Shown: positions 1-6,330 of the stretch, one piece after another
Layout of the letters: every line of letters begins with the position of its first letter
Position numbering within the stretch: position 1 is the stretch's first letter
Assembly: GCA_900553515.1 (NCBI GenBank)
Contig: USDN01000076.1
Span: 1 to 12,471 of the forward strand
From: an uncultured Blautia sp.
GTDB lineage: Bacteria; Bacillota; Clostridia; Lachnospirales; Lachnospiraceae
Reading direction: 5' to 3'
Length of the DNA: 12,471 nt
Position numbers and translations under genes: made by a program
Notes under the pieces: generated by a model
What the model was told of the DNA's origin: nothing
The model's database searches: none
Seen by the model: only the letters and a program-made list of their open reading frames with translations

Positions 1-4
1 AACA

Positions 5-47
5 GACCCTTATAGGGTCAAAGCAAACCACCGGCTAAGCCGGTGGT
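5..47. repeat. Two tandem hairpins, repeat or IS-end-like
   Basis: Two perfect inverted repeats stand side by side. GACCCT (5-10) pairs with AGGGTC (14-19) across TAT, and ACCACCGGCT (27-36) pairs with AGCCGGTGGT (38-47) across one base. No T-run follows on the + strand, so this is not a normal + strand terminator. Read on the - strand, the GC-rich stem is followed by a T-rich stretch and could terminate a gene entering from the left. Paired compact palindromes like this resemble REP-type repeats or subterminal hairpins of IS200/IS605 elements; that link is inference, since no transposase is present. The structure is certain, the identity is not. Confidence 0.5.
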
Positions 48-62
48 CGTGATTTATAGAAC

Positions 63-91
63 TTGTTTTTTTCAGAGAGGAAAGATATAAT
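63..91 (+). promoter_or_regulatory. Sigma-A-type promoter for the comM-dprA-topA cluster
   Basis: TTGTTT (63-68) is followed after 17 bp by a perfect TATAAT (86-91). Transcription would begin near 98 and leave a leader of about 128 nt before comM. A second TATAAT lies at 163-168 but has no convincing -35 box. Spacing and the -10 box support the call; the -35 box matches the consensus only in TTG. Confidence 0.5.
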
Positions 92-98
92 AAAAACA

Positions 99-150
99 TG
101 CAGAGTTCCATCCTCTGTTTTCTGTTTTGTCTCTGCAGCAGATCTGCTGC
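99..150 (+). other. Structured leader with 16-bp palindrome
   Basis: GCAGCAGATCTGCTGC (135-150) is a perfect 16-bp palindrome, able to form an RNA hairpin or a dimeric-protein DNA site. TGCAGAG (99-105) is also the reverse complement of CTCTGCA (131-137), which overlaps the left arm of the palindrome. The two RNA pairings therefore exclude each other. Nothing here matches a riboswitch class known to me. A role in controlling comM is inference. Confidence 0.3.
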
Positions 151-225
151 GAATATCCCATATATAATAAAATAATTTACGATGAAGTGTCATGTCGGGG
201 AGACATTTTTTCGGAAAGGAGAAGT

Positions 226-1746
226 ATGTTTGCATCCGTATTATCAGCTGTGATCATGGGGATGGAAGTACATCCGGTCCAGGTGGAAGCAGATGTCAGC
301 GATGGACTGCCGTCTTTTACCATGGTGGGATTTCCTTCTGCACAGGTGAAGGAGGCTCAGGATCGTGTAAGGACAGCACTGAAAAATAATAAAATTGCAC
401 TTCCGCCAAAAAGGATCACAGTAAATTTTGCACCTGCAGATATAAAAAAACAGGGGGCTGGATTTGATATTCCTGTGGCGGCAGCAGTACTTGCGGCAGC
501 TGGGATTTTTGAACCAGAAAGATTAAACGGGGTGATGATGGCAGGAGAATTGAGTCTGAACGGAGAAATCCATGCCATTTCTGGAGTTCTTCCGATTGTG
601 ATACGTGCCAGAGAGGAAAAATGCCGTTTTTGTATTGTTCCGGCAGGGAATATGAAGGAGGCAGGCCTGGTTCCGGATATGAAGGTGATCGGTGTCAGGA
701 ATCTGCAGGAAATGATCTGTTTTTTAAGAAACCCGGACAGCTACAAAGAAGAGACGATGCTGCAGTCTGCAGAATACAAGGAAACAGATTTTACAGACTT
801 TCGTGATATCCGTGGTCAGAAATCTTTAAGAAGGGCAGTGGAGATCGCTGTCAGCGGTTTCCATAACCTTTTGATGATAGGTCCTCCGGGAGCAGGAAAG
901 ACAATGGTGGCACGGCGTATACCGGGGATTATGCCTCCGCTGACTTTTGAAGAAAGTCTGGAACTTACTAAAATATACAGTATTGCAGGTCTTCTGTCGG
1001 AATCGGATCCTCTTGTCCGTGAAAGACCTTTTCGGAGTCCTCATCACACCAGTTCTGCCCAGGCAATGGCAGGGGGAGGGCGAAATCCAAGGCCGGGTGA
1101 GATCACACTGGCTCACAGAGGAGTCTTATTTCTGGATGAGATGCCGGAATTTTCCAGAAGAAGTCTGGAAATACTGAGGCAGCCTCTGGAAGACCGGGTG
1201 ATCCGGATATCAAGAGTCAGCGGGACCTACACCTTTCCGGCTGATTTTATCCTTTGTGCGGCTATGAATCCATGTCCATGCGGTTATTATCCGGATATGA
1301 ACAAATGCAGATGTACATCGGGACAGGTTACAGGATATCTGAATAAATTAAGCCAGCCTCTTCTGGATCGTCTGGATCTTTGTGCAGATGCGGAACAGGT
1401 AAGCTTTTCCAGTCTGAACGGAAAAGAAGGAGAATGTTCTTCTTTGATAAGGAAACGAGTGGAAAGAGTTCATGAGATTCAGAGAGAACGATATAAAAAA
1501 GAAAAAATTCAGTTTAATGGAGAACTTCAGGGAAAAAAGATAGAATCTTATTGCACAACAGATAGACAGGCAAAACTTTTGATGGAGAAAGCCTTTGACC
1601 AGATGGGGTTCAGCGCCCGGTCGTACCACAGGATATTGAAGGTAGCCCGTACCATTGCAGATATGGAAGAATCAGAGCTGATCAGGCGGCAGCATATAGG
1701 GGAGGCACTGTCCTACAGAGCTTTCGAAAAAAAATACTGGATATGA
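226..1746 (+). CDS. comM: ComM/YifB family Mg-chelatase-like AAA+ ATPase
   Basis: This 506-residue protein is the usual length for the ComM/YifB family, cytosolic AAA+ ATPases related to the magnesium-chelatase I subunit. Vibrio ComM is a hexameric helicase that drives branch migration of DNA taken up during transformation. An N-terminal Lon/S5-like domain covers roughly residues 1-150. Walker A is GPPGAGKT (219-226), Walker B is LFLDEMPEF with D304/E305, and the family's cysteine cluster (NPCPCGYY...CRC) follows. The C-terminal Mg-chelatase domain fills roughly 400-500. I chose ATG 226 because AAAGGAGAAG lies just before it and the protein then begins MFASVLSA, as relatives do; the frame is open back to 127 without support. 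dprA follows after 43 bp, suggesting one operon for DNA processing. It is not a true chelatase gene: no bchD/bchH partners are present. Confidence 0.93.
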   Translation: MFASVLSAVIMGMEVHPVQVEADVSDGLPSFTMVGFPSAQVKEAQDRVRTALKNNKIALPPKRITVNFAPADIKKQGAGFDIPVAAAVLAAAGIFEPERLNGVMMAGELSLNGEIHAISGVLPIVIRAREEKCRFCIVPAGNMKEAGLVPDMKVIGVRNLQEMICFLRNPDSYKEETMLQSAEYKETDFTDFRDIRGQKSLRRAVEIAVSGFHNLLMIGPPGAGKTMVARRIPGIMPPLTFEESLELTKIYSIAGLLSESDPLVRERPFRSPHHTSSAQAMAGGGRNPRPGEITLAHRGVLFLDEMPEFSRRSLEILRQPLEDRVIRISRVSGTYTFPADFILCAAMNPCPCGYYPDMNKCRCTSGQVTGYLNKLSQPLLDRLDLCADAEQVSFSSLNGKEGECSSLIRKRVERVHEIQRERYKKEKIQFNGELQGKKIESYCTTDRQAKLLMEKAFDQMGFSARSYHRILKVARTIADMEESELIRRQHIGEALSYRAFEKKYWI

Positions 1747-1789
1747 GCTGCAAAATTATCATAAACTACAGGAAGGAGAGGTATCTTAT

Positions 1790-2680
1790 ATGGAAAGAAC
1801 ACAGTCTGAAGAAATCAGATGTATTGAAAAATCTTCTCAGGAATATCCTTCAAAACTGAAACTTTATAAAGGTATGCCGGAAAAACTCTATATAAAAGGA
1901 AATCTTCCAGATTTCAAACGTCCTTCTGCAGCTGTTGTAGGGGCAAGGCTGTGCAGTACCTATGGAAGGATACAGGCGTTTCGATTTGCCAGAATACTTG
2001 CAGAAGCAGGCGTTCAGATCATCAGCGGGCTGGCATCCGGAATTGACGCTGAAGGACATAAAGGTGCAATGGAGGGAAGGATGCCAACCTGGGCAGTCCT
2101 TGGAAATGGGGCAGATATCTGCTACCCGGCAGGAAATAAAGGTCTTTACAGCAGGATCATAAGGGAAAAAGGAGGGATCATCAGTGAATATCCTCCGGGC
2201 ACTCTTCCAAGAAGCTATTATTTTCCGGCACGGAACAGGATAATAGCGGGACTTTCAGACATGGTTCTGGTAGTAGAGGCCAGGGAGAAAAGTGGTTCGC
2301 TGATTACTGCTCAGTGTGCTCTGGAGCAGGGAAAGCCTGTTTTTGCCCTTCCGGGCCCTGTTAATGAAGAACTGAGCCGGGGCTGCCATCAGCTGATTTA
2401 TGATGGAGCGGGGATTGCCTATGCTCCGGAGGTGCTTTTGGAGGAGCTGGGTATTAATTATGAAAATACAATAAAATCAGAAGGAAAAAAGAACTTAGGT
2501 CTTGCAAGTGATTTGAATATGGTGTATAGTTGTCTGGATTTACGACCAAAATCCAGAGATGTTTTAGCACAGGAAACTGGCTTTTCAACGGAAAAGACAG
2601 GGCGTATTCTGGTAGAACTGGAACTTCTGGGAATGGTCAGAGAAATCAGCAGACATTACTATATAAAAAATCAGACTTAA
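1790..2680 (+). CDS. dprA: DNA processing protein DprA (short N-terminus)
   Basis: DprA binds incoming single-stranded DNA in the cytosol and loads RecA during transformation; it is also common in species not known to be competent. The Rossmann-like core is clear: VVGAR (49-53), SGLASGIDAEGH (79-90), a VLGNGADICYPAGN motif, and SEYPPG...FPARNRIIAGLS followed by EAREKSGSLITAQCALEQG. Roughly the last 55 residues (DLNMVYSCLDL to the end) form a winged-helix domain of the kind found at DprA C-termini. At 296 residues it begins almost directly at the conserved YPxxL motif (Y19-P20), so the SAM/HhH-like N-terminal domain of many DprA proteins is absent. ATG 1790 follows GGAAGGAGAGG at suitable spacing. 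It sits 43 bp after comM and 25 bp before topA, consistent with co-transcription. Confidence 0.95.
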   Translation: MERTQSEEIRCIEKSSQEYPSKLKLYKGMPEKLYIKGNLPDFKRPSAAVVGARLCSTYGRIQAFRFARILAEAGVQIISGLASGIDAEGHKGAMEGRMPTWAVLGNGADICYPAGNKGLYSRIIREKGGIISEYPPGTLPRSYYFPARNRIIAGLSDMVLVVEAREKSGSLITAQCALEQGKPVFALPGPVNEELSRGCHQLIYDGAGIAYAPEVLLEELGINYENTIKSEGKKNLGLASDLNMVYSCLDLRPKSRDVLAQETGFSTEKTGRILVELELLGMVREISRHYYIKNQT

Positions 2681-2705
2681 TTTTACGATAAATAGGAGAG
2701 GTAGC

Positions 2706-4778
2706 ATGGCGAAATATCTGGTGATCGTAGAGTCACCTGCAAAAGTAAAGACAATTAAGAAATTTTTGGGGAGCAATTATGATGTTCAGGCTTCAAACGG
2801 ACATGTACGGGATTTTCCTAAGAGTCAGTTTGGAATCGATGTAGAGAATGATTTTGAGCCAAAATATATTACAATCCGTGGAAAAGGAGAACTTTTGGCA
2901 GGACTTCGCAAGGCGGCAAAAAAAGCTGACAAGATTTTTCTTGCAACTGACCCCGACCGTGAAGGAGAGGCTATTTCCTGGCATTTGATGCAGGCTTTGA
3001 AAGAAGATCCAAAGAAGATGCGAAGGATCACATTCAATGAGATCACCAAGACTGCAGTAAAAAACTCGATCAAGCAGCCAAGAGAACTGGATATGAACCT
3101 GGTGGATGCACAGCAGGCCAGAAGGATGCTGGACCGTATGGTAGGATACAGTATCAGTCCGCTTCTCTGGGCTAAGGTAAAAAGAGGTTTAAGTGCAGGA
3201 CGTGTACAGTCGGTAGCTCTTCGCATCATCTGTGACCGTGAAGAGGAGATCAATTCCTTTATTCCGGAAGAATACTGGAGTCTTGACGGAGAATTTAAGA
3301 TCCAGGGAGAGAAAAAACATCTCCAGGCAAAATTCTATGGCACAGACAAAAAACTTCCGATCCATAATAAGGCCGAAATAGATGAGATCCTCAAAAAACT
3401 GGAACATGCAGAATACGAGATCAAAGAAGTGAAAAAGGGAGAACGTATAAAAAATGCGCCTCTTCCTTTTACAACCAGTACCCTTCAGCAGGAAGCTGCC
3501 AAGACTTTGAATTTTTCCACACAAAAGACCATGCGTCTTGCACAGCAGCTTTATGAAGGTGTGGACATCAAAGGAAATGGCACAGTGGGTGTGATCACTT
3601 ATCTGCGTACAGACTCCACACGTATTTCACAGGAAGCGGATGAGGCAGCACGTGTTTATATTGGAGAGCAGTATGGAGCATCCTATGTAGCCGATGGAGA
3701 AAAGGCTGTAAAGAAAGAGCAGAAGATCCAGGATGCTCATGAGGCGATTCGTCCTACAGATATTTCCCGTACTCCTGCTATGCTTAAGGAATCTTTATCA
3801 AGAGACCAGTTCCGCCTGTATCAGCTGATATGGAAACGATTTACAGCCAGCAGGATGGCTGCAGCCCGCTATGAAACTACTTCCGTTAAGATCGGGGCAG
3901 GAGAGTATGTATTTACAGTCGCTGCTTCTAAAGTAGTTTTTGATGGATTTATGTCCGTTTATGTCCAGGATGAGGACAATAAAAAGGGAAATGTTTTAAG
4001 TCAGAGCCTGGAAAAAGGCATGAAGCTGGAACTGCTGGAATTGAAGCCGGAACAGCATTTTACCCAGCCGCCGGCTCATTATACGGAAGCATCTCTTGTA
4101 AAGGCTCTGGAGGAACAGGGAATCGGAAGACCAAGTACCTATGCACCGACCATTACTACCATTATCAGCCGCCGCTATGTTTCAAAAGAGCAGAAAAACC
4201 TCTATATGACAGAGCTTGGAGAGGTTGTAAATAATATTATGAAACAGGCTTTCCCAAGTATTGTAGATGTGCATTTTACGGCCATGATGGAAGGACTGCT
4301 TGACTGTGTGGAAGCAGGAACAGTCCAGTGGAAAACTGTTGTCAGAAATTTTTATCCGGATCTGAAAAAAGATGTGGATGCGGCAGAAAAAGAACTGGAA
4401 AAGGTAGATATCCAGGATGAAGTGACAGATGTAGTCTGCGATCTTTGCGGACGGAATATGGTGATTAAATATGGTCCTCATGGCAGATTCCTTGCCTGCC
4501 CGGGATTCCCGGACTGCAGGAATACAAAGCCGTATTACGAAAAAATAGGTGTAGCATGTCCAAAATGTGGAAAGGATGTTGTTCTGAAAAAAACACAAAA
4601 AGGACGTAAATATTATGGATGTGAGGATAATCCGGAATGTGATTTTATGTCCTGGCAGAAGCCTTCTGACAAAAAATGTCCTGTGTGCGGCAGCTATATG
4701 GTAGAAAAAGGAAACAAGATCGTGTGCAGTCAGGAAACCTGCGGCTATGTGGAACAGAGGCCTCCGAAGGAAGATTGA
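2706..4778 (+). CDS. topA: DNA topoisomerase I (type IA)
   Basis: TopA relaxes negative supercoils by cutting one DNA strand through a 5'-phosphotyrosine link. At 690 residues it matches Firmicutes TopA. The TOPRIM domain opens the protein: VESPAKVKTIKKFLG near residues 8-22 supplies the catalytic glutamate, and the DxDxE motif is D82-D84-E86 in ATDPDREGEAISWHL. The nucleophile is Y299 in GVITYLRTDSTRIS. The C-terminus carries three four-cysteine zinc fingers starting near C578 (CDLC), C618 (CPKC) and C658 (CPVC). All key residues are present. ATG 2706 lies just behind an AGGAGAGG ribosome site. The 25-bp gap from dprA implies a shared transcript. No strong terminator follows; an A/T-only hairpin (4789-4796 with 4804-4811) is the only candidate. 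Confidence 0.98.
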   Translation: MAKYLVIVESPAKVKTIKKFLGSNYDVQASNGHVRDFPKSQFGIDVENDFEPKYITIRGKGELLAGLRKAAKKADKIFLATDPDREGEAISWHLMQALKEDPKKMRRITFNEITKTAVKNSIKQPRELDMNLVDAQQARRMLDRMVGYSISPLLWAKVKRGLSAGRVQSVALRIICDREEEINSFIPEEYWSLDGEFKIQGEKKHLQAKFYGTDKKLPIHNKAEIDEILKKLEHAEYEIKEVKKGERIKNAPLPFTTSTLQQEAAKTLNFSTQKTMRLAQQLYEGVDIKGNGTVGVITYLRTDSTRISQEADEAARVYIGEQYGASYVADGEKAVKKEQKIQDAHEAIRPTDISRTPAMLKESLSRDQFRLYQLIWKRFTASRMAAARYETTSVKIGAGEYVFTVAASKVVFDGFMSVYVQDEDNKKGNVLSQSLEKGMKLELLELKPEQHFTQPPAHYTEASLVKALEEQGIGRPSTYAPTITTIISRRYVSKEQKNLYMTELGEVVNNIMKQAFPSIVDVHFTAMMEGLLDCVEAGTVQWKTVVRNFYPDLKKDVDAAEKELEKVDIQDEVTDVVCDLCGRNMVIKYGPHGRFLACPGFPDCRNTKPYYEKIGVACPKCGKDVVLKKTQKGRKYYGCEDNPECDFMSWQKPSDKKCPVCGSYMVEKGNKIVCSQETCGYVEQRPPKED

Positions 4779-4807
4779 GAAGTTTCACAATATTTTGCAA
4801 TTAAAAA

Positions 4808-4881
4808 TATTTTCAGAATAGGCAGGCAAAATTGAAAAAACGTAAAAATGTCTTGTAATTTTGAAAAAAAACGTGTAATAT
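4808..4881 (+). promoter_or_regulatory. codY promoter region with CodY-box-like sites
   Basis: Two overlapping sigma-A-like options exist: TTGAAA (4832-4837) with TGTAAT (4854-4859) at 16 bp, and TTGTAA (4853-4858) with TAATAT (4876-4881) at 17 bp. Two stretches resemble the CodY box AATTTTCWGAAAATT, at 4808-4822 (11/15) and 4857-4871 (11/15); the second overlaps the promoter. Autorepression is known for CodY in other Firmicutes and would fit. The region is so A/T-rich that 11/15 matches can arise by chance, so the operator call is tentative. Confidence 0.35.
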
Positions 4882-4937
4882 AAAAACAGCAGGAAAATAT
4901 GCAGAATATACGAGAGAAGAAAGAAAAGGAGGCCAGT

Positions 4938-5723
4938 ATGAGCGTTCAGTTGTTAGACAGAACTAGGAAGATCAATAAGCTTTTGCACAACAGCAGCTCC
5001 AGCAAAGTGGTATTCAATGATATTTGTCAGGTGTTGATGGAGACACTGAGTTCCAATATACTGGTGCTGAGCAAAAAAGGAAAAGTGTTAGGTGTCAGTT
5101 TATGTCCGGGGGTTGAAGAGATTACGGAGCTGATCGAGGACAAGGTTGGCGGTCATGTTGACACTTTGCTGAACGAGAGATTTTTAGGAGTGTTATCAAC
5201 AAAGGAAAATGTGAATCTTCAGACACTTGGCTTTGAACATGTAGACAGCAGATGCCAGGGAATCATTAACCCTATCGACATTGCAGGAGAACGCCTGGGA
5301 ACGGTATTTATGTACCGTAATGACAAGCCTTATGATATTGAGGACATTATTGTAAGCGAATATGGCACAACAGTCGTAGGGCTGGAGATGATGCGTGCAG
5401 TGCATGAAGAGAATGCAGAAGAAGACAGAAAACAGCAGGTGGTCAAATCAGCATTTAATACCTTATCTTTCTCAGAACTGGAAGCAATCATTCATATTTT
5501 TGATGAGCTGGATGGAGAAGAAGGTATCCTCGTTGCAAGTAAGATCGCGGACCGTGTTGGCATCACCAGATCTGTTATCGTTAATGCGCTGCGTAAATTT
5601 GAAAGTGCAGGAGTGATCGAATCCCGGTCTTCTGGAATGAAGGGTACTTATATTAAAGTTCTTAATGAAGTGATCTTTGACGAGCTGGAGGAGATCAAGG
5701 CACAGAGAAATAAAAAAGCATAA
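4938..5723 (+). CDS. codY: Global transcriptional regulator CodY
   Basis: CodY is a DNA-binding repressor that links amino-acid supply, and in some species GTP, to metabolism. The protein is 261 residues (Bacillus subtilis 259). Residues 1-150 form the GAF effector domain (SNILVLSKKGKVLG, later AGERLGTVFMYR). A helical linker leads to the winged helix, where the CodY signature ASKIADRVGITRSVIVNALR (200-219) is intact, followed by ESAGVIESRS and MKGTYIKVLN. ATG 4938 is preferred over the in-frame ATG 4899 because AAAGGAGG lies at 4925-4932 and the N-terminus then matches relatives. By my manual alignment the branched-chain amino-acid pocket residues of the Bacillus protein (R61, M62, F71) are not conserved, so the effector could differ. 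A strong terminator follows, making codY probably monocistronic. Confidence 0.96.
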   Translation: MSVQLLDRTRKINKLLHNSSSSKVVFNDICQVLMETLSSNILVLSKKGKVLGVSLCPGVEEITELIEDKVGGHVDTLLNERFLGVLSTKENVNLQTLGFEHVDSRCQGIINPIDIAGERLGTVFMYRNDKPYDIEDIIVSEYGTTVVGLEMMRAVHEENAEEDRKQQVVKSAFNTLSFSELEAIIHIFDELDGEEGILVASKIADRVGITRSVIVNALRKFESAGVIESRSSGMKGTYIKVLNEVIFDELEEIKAQRNKKA

Positions 5724-5733
5724 GATATAAATG

Positions 5734-5763
5734 AAGCAGAAGCGGATGACCGCTTCTGTTTTT
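5734..5763 (+). terminator. Intrinsic terminator after codY
   Basis: CAGAAGCGG (5737-5745) pairs perfectly with CCGCTTCTG (5750-5758) across ATGA, and five T residues follow (5759-5763). It starts about 10 bases after the codY stop. A very A-rich stretch with no ORF or recognisable signal runs from about 5764 to the groE promoter. Confidence 0.93.
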
Positions 5764-5881
5764 CGTTAGCCATAAACAGAAATTTGATATATAAAAAATA
5801 AGAAGATAAGAAAACATGAGAAAACAAAAGAAAATAAAAGATATAAAAAGTATATATTATAATTTACAACCATAAAAAGAG

Positions 5882-5910
5882 TTGCAGAAAACACCACAAT
5901 TCAATAATAT
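5882..5910 (+). promoter_or_regulatory. groESL sigma-A-type promoter
   Basis: TTGCAG (5882-5887) and TAATAT (5905-5910) are separated by exactly 17 bp. The predicted start near 5917 places the CIRCE operator at the very 5' end of the transcript, the usual arrangement in Firmicutes. Another TATAAT at 5858-5863 has no matching -35 box. Confidence 0.75.
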
Positions 5911-5921
5911 AAGGACAGTGA

Positions 5922-5948
5922 TTAGCACTCGAATGAAATGAGTGCTAG
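5922..5948 (+). promoter_or_regulatory. CIRCE operator (HrcA binding site)
   Basis: TTAGCACTC (5922-5930), nine bases, then GAGTGCTAG (5940-5948) matches the CIRCE consensus TTAGCACTC-N9-GAGTGCTAA with a single mismatch at the last base. HrcA binds this inverted repeat and represses chaperonin genes until heat or misfolded protein occupies GroEL. hrcA itself is not in the window. Confidence 0.97.
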
Positions 5949-5987
5949 CAACGAGACAGGACTGATATTTAAAGGAGGAAATAGATC

Positions 5988-6272
5988 ATGAAATTAGTTC
6001 CATTAGGTGACAGAGTTGTATTAAAACAGTTAGAAGCAGAAGAAACAACCAAATCCGGTATCGTACTTCCGGGTCAGGCACAGGAGAAACCGCAGCAGGC
6101 TGAAGTTATTGCTGTAGGACCTGGCGGAATGGTAGACGGCAAGGAAGTGAAAATGGAAGTTGCTGCAGGAGATCAGGTTATCTATTCCAAATATGCAGGA
6201 ACAGAAGTGAAGCTTGACGGAGAAGAGTATATCATCGTAAAACAGAACGATATTTTAGCTGTAGTTAAATAA
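5988..6272 (+). CDS. groES: Co-chaperonin GroES
   Basis: GroES forms the seven-subunit lid of the cytosolic GroEL folding chamber. The 94-residue protein is of standard length and begins MKLVPLGDRVVLKQLEAEE. The mobile loop that contacts GroEL (ETTKSGIVLPG) lies at about residues 19-29, and the C-terminal EEYIIVKQNDILAVVK segment is typical. ATG 5988 follows AAAGGAGG (5971-5978). It is the first gene of the CIRCE-controlled unit and groEL follows after 58 bp with no terminator between. Confidence 0.98.
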   Translation: MKLVPLGDRVVLKQLEAEETTKSGIVLPGQAQEKPQQAEVIAVGPGGMVDGKEVKMEVAAGDQVIYSKYAGTEVKLDGEEYIIVKQNDILAVVK

Positions 6273-6330
6273 AACAGAGATTTCCTGACAGCATTGTAAA
6301 TGATAAAATAATTTAGGAGGAATTTTCATC

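Noticed and set aside
98..175. 25-codon ORF (MQSSILCFLFCLCS...) at the predicted comM transcript start
   Set aside because: It has no Shine-Dalgarno and would need leaderless translation; the palindrome lies inside it and the composition gives no coding support.
127..225. 33-codon upstream extension of the comM frame
   Set aside because: There is no ribosome site at 127, whereas ATG 226 has AAAGGAGAAG and gives the family-typical N-terminus and length.
35..235. 66-codon - strand ORF
   Set aside because: It runs through the promoter, palindrome and hairpin repeat and resembles no protein family I know; probably chance.
4789..4811. Terminator after topA
   Set aside because: The 8-bp stem is made only of A-T pairs in A/T-rich sequence and is too weak to be called an intrinsic terminator with confidence.
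4899..4937. Upstream ATG adding 13 residues to CodY
   Set aside because: The added residues are charged and not family-like, and the strong AAAGGAGG serves ATG 4938.
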